This document shows positions 56,774 to 64,000 of a stretch of DNA of 64,000 nucleotides, one piece after another. Positions within the stretch are counted from its first letter, which is position 1; each line of letters begins with the position of its first letter. A program made the translations under genes and the position numbers. The notes under the pieces are model-generated. The model was not told where the DNA came from. It did no database searches and saw only the letters and a program-made list of their open reading frames with translations. Where the stretch lies: assembly GCA_019359765.1 (NCBI GenBank), contig JAHHGU010000020.1, positions 1-64,000 of the forward strand. Reading direction: 5' to 3'. This DNA comes from Aphanothece sp. CMT-3BRIN-NPC111 (GTDB taxonomy: Bacteria; Cyanobacteriota; Cyanobacteriia; Cyanobacteriales; JAHHGU01).

Positions 56774-57886
56774 ATGCTAGAACAAAAAAAAGCTAAAAAA
56801 CGTCAATTTCAGCCCAGAAATCCGCCAATACGCTATCAACCTGCTTCCAAAAAGCGAGGATCGCCAAAGCTGGGGTTGCTATTGTGTGGAGTAGCCATAC
56901 TGTCAGCAACGGCCGCTGCCACCTTAGGGACATATCTGCCTACTAAGCCCTTGCAACAATACCAGCTCTCAGAAGAAGAAGCGGCAGTCTTTGATGGCGA
57001 CAGCTTCTCTAGCAACAGCCTGTTTCTTCCGTCAGTGAGCCGACCTGTGAATATCTTAGTTTTGGGTATGAGCGTACTGCCATCAGACGTGAACAATCCT
57101 CCTCCTGAAACGAGAAATCTGAGATATAAACCCCAGGTACACTCTGTAGACGGTCTCTCGGATACGATGCTGCTAATGAGGTTTGACCCGAATGCAGAAA
57201 AGCTAACAGTCCTCTCTATTCCCAGAGATACCCGCATCGTCACGGAGCAGTATGGTGTCCAGAAGATTAATGCTGCTAATCGATATGGGGGGCCAGCCTT
57301 AGCAACAAAAGAGGTGAGAGAGCTACTGGTTGGCGTTCCCATCGATCGCTACGTCCGCGTCAATGTCTTAGCGGTTGGCAAAATTGTTGATGCCTTGGGT
57401 GGTCTCACTATCAATGTTCCTAAAGACCTGAAGTATACAGACGAGTCTCAACATCTGTACATTAACCTCAAACAGGGAGAACAACATCTCAATGGCGATA
57501 AGGTAATGCAATTGCTGCGCTTTCGCAATGACGGAGATGGAGATATTGGTAGGATACAGCGACAGCAACTTGTACTGCGTGCCTTGATGAAGCAGGCGCT
57601 TAATCCGGCTGTAATTGGGAAAATTCCCCAACTTTTTGAAGCTATCAAATTAGATGTTGATACTAACTTGAGTATTGAGGAGTTCATGGCTTTGGCTAGT
57701 TTATCTCCCCATATAGACAAAGACCAGGTGCAAACGTTAACTGTGCCAGGGAACCCGAATGGCAATGGTCGCCGCTCTATTAGTTATTGGTTGCCTGACA
57801 GCGATGGAATTGAGGAAATGATGGCGAAGTACTTTGATTTTCGCGGCTCTGGCACATCTGACAACCTGGGCGATAGTGGGCAATAG
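56774..57886 (+). CDS. LytR-CpsA-Psr (LCP) family protein
   Basis: This 370-residue protein has a basic N terminus, one membrane span (about 36-54) and a periplasmic LCP domain (about 120-275). The domain includes DTMLLMRFDPNAEKLTVLSIPRDTRI, INAANRYGG, the loop RVNVLAVGKIVDALGGLTIN and RFRNDGDGDIGRIQRQQ. The Asp and Arg residues of the pyrophosphate site are present. LCP proteins transfer polyprenyl-linked glycopolymers to peptidoglycan or to other acceptors. The gene could attach the polysaccharide made by the locus at 0-13 kb. It ends near palindromic repeats. Confidence 0.95.
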   Translation: MLEQKKAKKRQFQPRNPPIRYQPASKKRGSPKLGLLLCGVAILSATAAATLGTYLPTKPLQQYQLSEEEAAVFDGDSFSSNSLFLPSVSRPVNILVLGMSVLPSDVNNPPPETRNLRYKPQVHSVDGLSDTMLLMRFDPNAEKLTVLSIPRDTRIVTEQYGVQKINAANRYGGPALATKEVRELLVGVPIDRYVRVNVLAVGKIVDALGGLTINVPKDLKYTDESQHLYINLKQGEQHLNGDKVMQLLRFRNDGDGDIGRIQRQQLVLRALMKQALNPAVIGKIPQLFEAIKLDVDTNLSIEEFMALASLSPHIDKDQVQTLTVPGNPNGNGRRSISYWLPDSDGIEEMMAKYFDFRGSGTSDNLGDSGQ

Positions 57887-57913
57887 TGCCAGGAGACGCT
57901 TGGAGGTGATACG

Positions 57914-58040
57914 GACTAGCCGTTCGCGTAGTGGCTCCGCAAGAGCTAGGAAGGCTCGCGCCGCGTCCTTTCGCGAAGACCCACTCAAGAATGCGATACG
58001 TTGCAGAGTAACACGCTGTCCGCAGGACTTAGCGTGTTCG
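57914..58040. repeat. GC-rich palindromic dispersed repeats
   Basis: Several overlapping hairpins fill the gap after the LCP gene. They include AACACGCT with AGCGTGTT and an inner GTCC/GGAC (58010-58038). They resemble the dispersed repeats seen inside the GT39 gene. No reading frame is credible. Confidence 0.6.
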
Positions 58041-58133
58041 CACTTCCGCAAGAGGTTTGACAACAAACTTGGCATCAAACTCAGGTAGGAAGGCATATTT
58101 GAGTTACCTGCAAACCTATCCCATTTCAGAAAG

Positions 58134-59570
58134 ATGACAACCGCCACTAAGAAACAGTCAACACGCCCAGCTTGGGCTAATGCGATCGCCCAACCTGCCA
58201 AAGAATTTCCCCTCACCCCCCTGCCAGTCCTCAGCGGCAAGATCCCAGAAGGATTGCTAGGCTCCCTCTATCGCAATGGCCCAGCACGGCTAGAACGTGG
58301 AGGCAGGAGAGTGGGGCACTGGTTTGATGGCGATGGCGCAATTTTGGCCGTACATTTCACTGATGCAGGAGCCACCGGAGTATATCGCTACGTCCAAACA
58401 GCTGGATACAAAGCAGAAGCAGCTGCGGATCAATTCCTCTATGGCAACTATGGCATGACTGCACCTGGGTCAATTTGGAATCAATGGCACAGACCAGTTA
58501 AGAACGCAGCCAATACTTCCGTGCTGGCGCTACCTGATAAACTATTAGCCCTCTGGGAAGGTGGCAATCCTCATGCCCTCGACCTACAAACGCTGGAAAC
58601 CAGGGGATTAGATAATTTAACTGGGTTAAGCGATGAATTGCCATATTCCGCGCACCCCAAATGTGACCCCCAAACTGGGGAAATCTTCAACTTTGGCATC
58701 ACCCCTGGATTGAATGCGAAGCTGAATATTTATAAAAGCGACGCCAGCGGTAAGATTTTGCACTCTGGCTCTGCCACGCTTGATGGCGTTCCTTTGGTGC
58801 ATGATTTTGTCCTAGCTGGGCAGTATTTGGTGTTTTTCGTTCCCCCAGTGCGCCTGAATCTACTGCCAGTGCTACCTGGTTTGAGTAGCTACAGCGACGC
58901 CCTCATGTGGCAACCCACTTTAGGAACCCAAGTGTTAGTCTTTGACCGCGAAACTTTATCCCTGGTGAGCCGTGGCGAAACTGAACCTTGGTTCCAGTGG
59001 CATTTCGGCAATGGTTATGTCGATGCCAGTGGCTCGGTAATTGTGGATATTGTTCGGTATGCAGACTTTAAAACAAATCAGCGTCTTAAGGAAGTGGCAA
59101 CAGGATTTACTCAAACCGCCGCTTCATCAACTTTGTGGGAAGTGCGTCTTAATGCCAAGACAGGCAAAGTAACGGCAATACAGGAACTGTTAGATCGAGA
59201 TTGTGAGTTCCCTGTTGTGCCACAGTCACAAGTTGGGCAAGCAACGCCGTATACTTATTTGTCATTGCAGCGCCTAGGGGTTGATACCAGCCAAGAAATA
59301 TATGGCGCGATCGCCCGTTTCGACCGCAAAACTGATACCCTCACTACAGCAGATTTGGGTGAAAATCGCTATCCTACAGAACCTATCTATGCTCCAGATC
59401 CCCTCAATGGCGATCGCGGTTGGGTGCTGACTGTTGTGTATGATGGCAACACTGACAAGAGCGAAGTTTGGGTGTACGAGAGCGATCGCCTAGACGATGA
59501 ACCAGTGTGTAGGTTAGGATTACCCAACGTCATCCCAATGGGTTTTCATGGGACTTGGAAATCGGCATAG
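58134..59570 (+). CDS. Carotenoid oxygenase (apocarotenoid cleavage type)
   Basis: This 478-residue protein is a seven-bladed propeller of the carotenoid cleavage dioxygenase family, which cuts carotenoid or apocarotenoid double bonds using iron. Family stretches are LYRNGPARLERGGRRVGHWFDGDGA, SAHPKCDPQTGEIFNFG, VHDFVLAGQYLVFF, WFQWHFGNGYVD and the C-terminal MGFHGTW. The His in each of SAHPK, VHDF, WHFGN and GFHGT are the four iron ligands, and all are present. It resembles the cyanobacterial ACO enzymes that give retinal. Soluble or membrane-associated. Confidence 0.95.
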   Translation: MTTATKKQSTRPAWANAIAQPAKEFPLTPLPVLSGKIPEGLLGSLYRNGPARLERGGRRVGHWFDGDGAILAVHFTDAGATGVYRYVQTAGYKAEAAADQFLYGNYGMTAPGSIWNQWHRPVKNAANTSVLALPDKLLALWEGGNPHALDLQTLETRGLDNLTGLSDELPYSAHPKCDPQTGEIFNFGITPGLNAKLNIYKSDASGKILHSGSATLDGVPLVHDFVLAGQYLVFFVPPVRLNLLPVLPGLSSYSDALMWQPTLGTQVLVFDRETLSLVSRGETEPWFQWHFGNGYVDASGSVIVDIVRYADFKTNQRLKEVATGFTQTAASSTLWEVRLNAKTGKVTAIQELLDRDCEFPVVPQSQVGQATPYTYLSLQRLGVDTSQEIYGAIARFDRKTDTLTTADLGENRYPTEPIYAPDPLNGDRGWVLTVVYDGNTDKSEVWVYESDRLDDEPVCRLGLPNVIPMGFHGTWKSA

Positions 59571-59739
59571 GGTCTATCCTAATGGGAGCAATTCTATATG
59601 TTTTGCTCCCATGAGAGTGATTCATTCTATTGTGCTAGGTGGCGAGCGCAATAATATTGCGCCATTATTAAACGGGAACAATCATTACCAATTGGGTATC
59701 TTTTTACAAAAAAAATAAAATATTGGAGTAATTCAACAG

Positions 59740-60570
59740 ATGGATTTGCGTAGAGATGCATTAGAAATTCTAAAAGAAACTAGCCGGACTTTTTACATTC
59801 CAATTAGTCGATTACCGCCAGGGCTACAAGAAGCAGTCACATCTGCCTACTTGTGTATGCGTGCCATTGATGAAATTGAAGATAGTCCAGAACTAGATAA
59901 CTTGACTAAGGCAAAACTATTGCAAACCATTAGCCTGAGATTACAGGCAGCAGTTGATAGCTCCACCGTTGATGACTTTTCAGTGGTATCGTTCGCGCCG
60001 GAGAATTCATTAGCAGAAGTAACAATTCGGGTTGGAGAATGGGCGCTATTAGCACCTGAAACCATTGCCCCTCGGATTTGGGATGCGACTGCGGCAATGG
60101 CAGATCGGATGGCTTACTGGGCTGGCAACAACTGGACAATTCATACAGAATCTGATTTAGATCGTTATACGTTTAGTGTCGCTGGTGCTGTGGGATTGTT
60201 ACTCTCTGACTTGTGGGCTTGGTACGATGGGACGCAGACAAACAGGTCACATGCGATGGGTTTTGGTCGAGGTTTACAAGCTGTCAACATTCTCCGCAAC
60301 CACATTGAAGACAAAGCTCGTGGAGTGGACTTCTTTCCCGATGGTTGGAGTGCTGACAATATGCAGCAATATGCTCGCCGCAATCTAGCACTTGCCGACG
60401 CCTATACCAAAGCCCTGCCTGTGGGCCCGGCTTTGGACTTTTGCCAAATTCCGCTGACTTTAGCTCATGGCACCCTAGAAGCCCTAGCTCATGGCAAAGA
60501 TAAACTCAGCCGTAGTGATGTTCTTGCACTCATTGAGCAGGTAATGGGCTTGAACACGAATCCTATCTAG
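59740..60570 (+). CDS. Squalene/phytoene synthase family protein, altered second motif
   Basis: This 276-residue protein has the all-helical prenyl-condensing fold: RTFYIPISRLPPGLQEAV at the start, DEIED (44-48) as the first Asp-rich motif, and NILRNHIED (183-191) at the place of the second (normally NIxRDxxED). Asp187 is replaced by Asn, so one of two magnesium-binding Asp sites is weakened. Canonical squalene and phytoene synthases keep this Asp. It could be a catalytically altered enzyme or a subunit. It lies between a carotenoid oxygenase and a hopanoid operon, so either pathway fits. TGGAG lies about 12 bases before the ATG. Confidence 0.8.
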   Translation: MDLRRDALEILKETSRTFYIPISRLPPGLQEAVTSAYLCMRAIDEIEDSPELDNLTKAKLLQTISLRLQAAVDSSTVDDFSVVSFAPENSLAEVTIRVGEWALLAPETIAPRIWDATAAMADRMAYWAGNNWTIHTESDLDRYTFSVAGAVGLLLSDLWAWYDGTQTNRSHAMGFGRGLQAVNILRNHIEDKARGVDFFPDGWSADNMQQYARRNLALADAYTKALPVGPALDFCQIPLTLAHGTLEALAHGKDKLSRSDVLALIEQVMGLNTNPI

Positions 60571-60578
60571 TAGTTATA

Positions 60579-60606
60579 AGTTTTGAGTTTTGAGTTTTGA
60601 GTTTTG
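60579..60606. repeat. Heptamer STRR AGTTTTG x4
   Basis: Four exact AGTTTTG copies lie just after the squalene/phytoene synthase stop. This is the same class of heptamer repeat as those inside ddl, pruA and the GT39 gene. Confidence 0.75.
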
Positions 60607-60687
60607 AGTTGTAAAAAGTTTTTCCTTCAAAACTGCAAACTGTTGAATCGGCTCATTGACTAGACCTCTTGCCAAAGTCCATATAAT

Positions 60688-60730
60688 CCTTTGCGCTCTT
60701 TGCGTTAACCCTTGCGTCCTTTGCGTTAAA
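60688..60730. repeat. Half-copies of the AACGCAAAGG repeat (CCTTTGCG)
   Basis: TCCTTTGCGCTCTTTGCGTT and CCTTTGCGTTAAAA stand in the same orientation with no inverted left arm. They are probably a decayed member of the family at 42132 and 50033. Confidence 0.6.
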
Positions 60731-60834
60731 AAAAGATTTCTGCAAGAAGTCTACTGAAATGCTGTTGGAGTAACTAAACCCAATTAAAACAGCCGACAAA
60801 ATTATTGCCCTGCTCAAGTAAAGGAGAGATGTAA

Positions 60835-62274
60835 GTGAAAAAAACTCTGTTTCTCAGCCCACCTTCGTTTGATGGGTTTGACGGTGGTGCAGGTTCCCGA
60901 TACCAAGCAAAACGCGAAATTACCTCCTTCTGGTACCCCACATGGCTGGCGCAGCCGGCTGCACTCGTACCGGGGAGCAAGCTTGTAGATGCCCCGCCAC
61001 ACAATCAGACTGTGGAAGATGTGCTGAAAATTGCTAAAGATTACGAACTAATCATTATGCATACCAGCACGCCCTCACTGGCTAATGATGTGAAATGTGC
61101 TGAGGCACTGAAGGCTCAAAATCCGGATGTGCAGATTGGTTTTATTGGTGCTCATGTAGCTGTGCTGCCAGAGCAAACGCTGCAAGAGAACCCAATTATT
61201 GACTTTGTGTGTCGGCACGAATTCGACTATACCTGCAAAGAACTGGCATTAGGTACACCTTGGGAGCAAATAAAGGGATTAAGCTATCGTGACAAAAACG
61301 GTAATGTGCTACACACTCAGGATCGTGAACTAATCCATGACTGGGATGCAATGCCTAGCGTCCTGCCAACTTATGCACGGGATCTGGACATTACAAAATA
61401 TTTCATCGGCTATCTATTGCACCCTTATATCTCCTTTTATACGGGGCGCGGCTGTCCGGCAAAATGTACCTTTTGCCTTTGGCCTCAAACTATAGGCGGT
61501 CATCAATACCGCTCAAAAAGTCCGGAGGCGGTGGGACGGGAGATGGAAGAAGCTAAGGCGCTCTTCGGCGACAAGGTGCGGGAATATATGTTTGATGATG
61601 ATACCTTCACCATTGATAAGCATCGCGCGATCGCAATTAGCGAACATATGAAGCGGCTCAAACTTACTTGGAGTTGCAACGCCCGCGCCAACTTAGATTA
61701 CGATACGCTCAAAACACTGCGTGACAATGGCTTACGCCTGTTGCTCGTTGGTTTTGAATCCGGGAATCAAGAGATTCTCAACCGCATCAAAAAAGGCATC
61801 AAGCTAGAAGTGGCAAGGGAATTTATGAAAAATTGCCACAAACTGGGCATTACTGTCCACGGAACCTTCATTATTGGTCTACCCGTAGAAACCCGCGAAA
61901 CCGTAGAAGAAACAATTCGCTTCGCCTGCGAACTCAGTCCGCACACAATTCAGGTTTCCATCGCTGCGCCTTATCCTGGAACAGAACTTTATGAACAGGC
62001 AAAGGCGAATAACTGGTTTACCGACAATGCTCTTGTCGCTAAATCCGGCATTCAAACCTCTACACTGCAATATCCTCATCTTGACAACGCAGAAATCGAG
62101 GATGCTGTTGAGCAGATGTATCGTAGATTCTACTTCCGCCCGAAAGCTATCATACCCATCGTGCGGGAAATGCTCAGCGATCGCCAAATGCTAGTACGTC
62201 GCCTCAGAGAGGGCGGGGAATTCTTCTCTTATCTGAAACAGCGCCAACAATCTAGTCAGGCGGCTAGAGCCTAA
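60835..62274 (+). CDS. hpnJ: Hopanoid-associated radical SAM protein HpnJ
   Basis: This 479-residue B12-binding radical-SAM enzyme has the cysteine triad C207-x3-C211-x2-C214 (GCPAKCTFC) and an N-terminal cobalamin-type domain. The opening (LFLSPPSFDGFDGGAGSRYQ) and overall length match HpnJ. HpnJ acts with HpnI and HpnK on bacteriohopanetetrol glucosamine, giving the cyclitol ether ring in the hopanoid side chain. It acts at the membrane. The GTG start has AGGAG eight bases upstream. It is the first gene of an operon with two SMR-type genes and hpnI. Confidence 0.93.
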   Translation: MKKTLFLSPPSFDGFDGGAGSRYQAKREITSFWYPTWLAQPAALVPGSKLVDAPPHNQTVEDVLKIAKDYELIIMHTSTPSLANDVKCAEALKAQNPDVQIGFIGAHVAVLPEQTLQENPIIDFVCRHEFDYTCKELALGTPWEQIKGLSYRDKNGNVLHTQDRELIHDWDAMPSVLPTYARDLDITKYFIGYLLHPYISFYTGRGCPAKCTFCLWPQTIGGHQYRSKSPEAVGREMEEAKALFGDKVREYMFDDDTFTIDKHRAIAISEHMKRLKLTWSCNARANLDYDTLKTLRDNGLRLLLVGFESGNQEILNRIKKGIKLEVAREFMKNCHKLGITVHGTFIIGLPVETRETVEETIRFACELSPHTIQVSIAAPYPGTELYEQAKANNWFTDNALVAKSGIQTSTLQYPHLDNAEIEDAVEQMYRRFYFRPKAIIPIVREMLSDRQMLVRRLREGGEFFSYLKQRQQSSQAARA

Positions 62275-62353
62275 AGTTCTATCTAGGGCGACGATTTTGG
62301 CTTTTCTTGGAATGTCCTAAAGTGGCTTCTCGCCAAACTACTATAACAACGGA

Positions 62354-62821
62354 ATGGCGCTGAAAAATTTCATTGTCCTTTCACTGCTGGTTGTGCTTCA
62401 GGTTTTGGGCAACGTCTGCCTGAGTCGCGGTATGCGGCAGATTGCTGGGGGGAATGCACCCAGCCCTTTAGCTCTGCTGGCAGCGGGAATTGATATACTT
62501 ACGAATCCTTGGATTATCCTCGGCGTGGTATGCCTCATCGCCGCCCTCCTTTTCTACCTCGCAGCAATTTCACGTCTTGATCTCAGCTATGTACTGCCCA
62601 TGAGTGCATCAAGTTACGTTCTGAGTACCTTGTGCGCTTGGTCTATCCTGGGGGAGAGAATCTCTGCAACTAGATGGGTAGGTACAATTCTGGTGACTAT
62701 TGGTGTCCTGCTGGTAGGCTTGAGCGAAGGCAAGTACGGCGGAGGCAAGGCAGGAAAATCTTTACCGTTGAGATCCAAAAGCAAGCGCAAAAATTCATCC
62801 TTCAGAGATAAAAGCCAGTGA
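62354..62821 (+). CDS. SMR/EamA-type membrane protein, first of an overlapping pair
   Basis: This 155-residue protein has four helices (about residues 1-115) with LGNVCLSRGMRQIAG, LDLSYVLPMSASSYVLSTLCAW, and ERISATRWVGTILVTIGVLLVG. It has a basic C-terminal tail (SLPLRSKSKRKNSSFRDK). It is paralogous to the next protein, which has TLFLTRGMKQVGE and ADLSFVLPATAL in the same places. The pair resembles ArnE/ArnF, the small subunits that flip aminoarabinose-phosphoundecaprenol. Here a hopanoid or its lipid-linked sugar is the likely substrate. This is inference from context. Confidence 0.85.
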   Translation: MALKNFIVLSLLVVLQVLGNVCLSRGMRQIAGGNAPSPLALLAAGIDILTNPWIILGVVCLIAALLFYLAAISRLDLSYVLPMSASSYVLSTLCAWSILGERISATRWVGTILVTIGVLLVGLSEGKYGGGKAGKSLPLRSKSKRKNSSFRDKSQ

Positions 62822-63186
62822 AGATTTGGCTTGCATTAATAGTCTTGGTGCTGGCGGACTGTGCCGGAACCCTATTTCTCACCCGTGGCATGAAGCAGGT
62901 GGGCGAAGTCTCCACCATGCGTCCGCAAGAGTTGTTGAGGATTGCACGCCGCGCCCTCAGGAATCCCTTGCTTGGATTAGGGGTTTTTTGCATGGCGATC
63001 GCTTTCTTTATGTTAATCTCCCTCTTAAGCTGGGCTGACCTCAGTTTTGTCCTGCCAGCAACTGCGCTTACCGATGCGGTAAATATGCTGGGTACGCGAT
63101 TTATCTTGAAAGAGAAGGTCACAGCTATGCGATGGCTCAGCGCTGTCTTTATCTGCATTGGAGTTGCTTTGATCTCGCTCAACTAA
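62818..63186 (+). CDS. SMR/EamA-type membrane protein, second of an overlapping pair
   Basis: This 122-residue protein has four helices and starts at a GTG that overlaps the previous stop by four bases (GTGA), so the two proteins are made together. The first helix contains VLADCAGTLFLTRGMKQVG and the third ADLSFVLPATALTDAVNM. This layout matches heterodimeric small multidrug resistance-type pairs. hpnI follows 27 bp later. A role in moving a hopanoid lipid or its glycosyl donor is inferred from the operon. Confidence 0.85.
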   Translation: MKIWLALIVLVLADCAGTLFLTRGMKQVGEVSTMRPQELLRIARRALRNPLLGLGVFCMAIAFFMLISLLSWADLSFVLPATALTDAVNMLGTRFILKEKVTAMRWLSAVFICIGVALISLN

Positions 63187-63213
63187 GTATGCAAGTTAAA
63201 GGCTGAGATAATC

Positions 63214-64000
63214 ATGCATCCGCACCAACTACTGCTCGATATCTCCTTTAACTATTCGGCTTTCAGAGAGCCTGGTAACTACTTGCTGCTTTTGCTTGCA
63301 ATCCTGTGCCTGTCAGCAATTTGCTATTACTGCTATACAATTTATGCGGCGATTGAGTTCTTTTCCCATCCCACGCAAATCGATCCTGACTTCCACCCAC
63401 CCATTTCTATCCTGAAGCCGATTTGCGGTCTGGACATTGATACCTACGAAAACTTTGCCTCATTCTGCTTCCAAGATTACCCGAAGTACGAAATCATCTT
63501 CGGCGTGCGCGATGAGCGAGATCCTTGTGTGGAAGTTGTCAGGAAAATTATCAATAATTTCCCGGAGATTGATATTCATCTTGTGGCGAGCGATCGCACT
63601 ATTGGCACAAACTTAAAAGTAAGCAATCTCGCCAATGCCGCAGCCGTTGCGAAGTACGAGATTCTCGTTCTTGCAGATAGCGACGTCCGCGTTTCTCCAA
63701 ACTATTTGAGGCAAATTATCCAGCCAATGCGCGATACTGCGGTTGGTGTCGTCACTTGTCTTTACCGTCCCCTGGTTCGAGGTTTGGTCGCCATCTTGGA
63801 AGCTGTGGGAATTTCTACCGAGTATCATGCTAGCGTTTTAACCGCCCGGTCGCTGGAGGGTATGAAATTTGCTTTGGGGCCAACTATAGCGATTCGGAAA
63901 ACTGTACTAGAAGCCATCGGAGGATTTACAGCAATTTCCGATTATCTGGCGGACGATTACCAACTTGGCTACCAGCCGACCCAAGCTGGCTACAAGGTTG
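63214..64000 (+). CDS. hpnI: Hopanoid-associated glycosyltransferase HpnI (partial)
   Basis: This frame runs to the window end, so at least 262 residues are visible. It has an N-terminal span (about 20-45) followed by a GT2 domain: PPISILKPICGLDIDTYENF, LVLADSDVRVSPNYL with its DSD motif, and ISDYLADDYQLG near the end. This is the layout of ceramide-glucosyltransferase-like GT21/HpnI enzymes. HpnI adds N-acetylglucosamine to bacteriohopanetetrol, before deacetylation by HpnK and cyclisation by HpnJ. hpnK may lie beyond the window. Confidence 0.93.
   Translation, partial: MHPHQLLLDISFNYSAFREPGNYLLLLLAILCLSAICYYCYTIYAAIEFFSHPTQIDPDFHPPISILKPICGLDIDTYENFASFCFQDYPKYEIIFGVRDERDPCVEVVRKIINNFPEIDIHLVASDRTIGTNLKVSNLANAAAVAKYEILVLADSDVRVSPNYLRQIIQPMRDTAVGVVTCLYRPLVRGLVAILEAVGISTEYHASVLTARSLEGMKFALGPTIAIRKTVLEAIGGFTAISDYLADDYQLGYQPTQAGYKV

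Overview
The window comes from a cyanobacterial chromosome. The octamer GCGATCGC (HIP1) and its GGCGATCGCC extension occur throughout, heptamer short tandem repeats (STRRs) are frequent, and the gene content is typical of the group: carotenoid oxygenase, a DUF1822 and sigma-like gene pair, a CHAT protein with tetratricopeptide repeats, Uma2, a fibrillin-like protein and a PutA-type fused proline oxidation enzyme. Many families are those of filamentous or Chroococcidiopsis-like lineages, but I cannot name a genus. I found no tRNA, rRNA, CRISPR array or prophage.

Region 1 (0-14.7 kb) is an exopolysaccharide locus in two divergent arms. The minus-strand arm (295-6406) has three glycosyltransferases, a nucleotide-sugar epimerase and an acyltransferase 3 protein. 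The plus-strand arm (7252-13411) has an ABC exporter, an internally deleted GT2 remnant, two GT4 glycosyltransferases and a polymerase-like membrane protein. A secreted DUF1996 protein follows. The divergent 845-bp gap and the AT-rich 7.2-9.4 kb stretch suggest that parts were exchanged or deleted.

Region 2 (15.2-28.3 kb, mostly minus strand) starts with ddl. It then holds a sigma-like protein and DUF1822 pair, a four-gene operon of unknown function (two small membrane proteins, a coiled-coil protein and a membrane-anchored protein with a von Willebrand A-like metal motif), a Uma2 gene, a 1202-residue TPR-CHAT protease-like protein with nine 46-residue repeats, a membrane-anchored NYN RNase-like protein and miaB. 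The stretch from 16.4 to 25.3 kb is the best candidate here for an undescribed system, possibly a CHAT-centred signalling or proteolysis module.

Region 3 (28.6-46.4 kb) has an SH3b protein, the bifunctional proline-to-glutamate enzyme with a palindromic operator candidate upstream, an ICMT-like membrane protein, a GT39-TPR protein, a decayed GT4 gene, a small zinc-ribbon protein, two zinc dehydrogenases, an intact solo TnpB with its right-end RNA structure, an FAD oxidoreductase, a membrane-anchored Ser/Thr kinase and a small transaldolase. Region 4 (46.7-52.0 kb) is housekeeping: cutA, ribBA, argC, eno and gloA. Region 5 (52.2-56.4 kb) is an AT-rich accessory patch with DUF2971, an AbiEii-type nucleotidyltransferase with a small partner, a PadR regulator divergent from a DUF3291-like gene, and a fibrillin-like protein.

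Region 6 (56.8-64 kb) has an LCP-family cell-wall protein, a carotenoid oxygenase, an odd squalene/phytoene synthase homologue, and then a tight hopanoid operon. The operon holds hpnJ, two overlapping SMR-type membrane genes that resemble an ArnE/ArnF flippase pair, and hpnI, which runs off the window end. It probably makes and moves bacteriohopanetetrol cyclitol ether or its glycosylated precursor.
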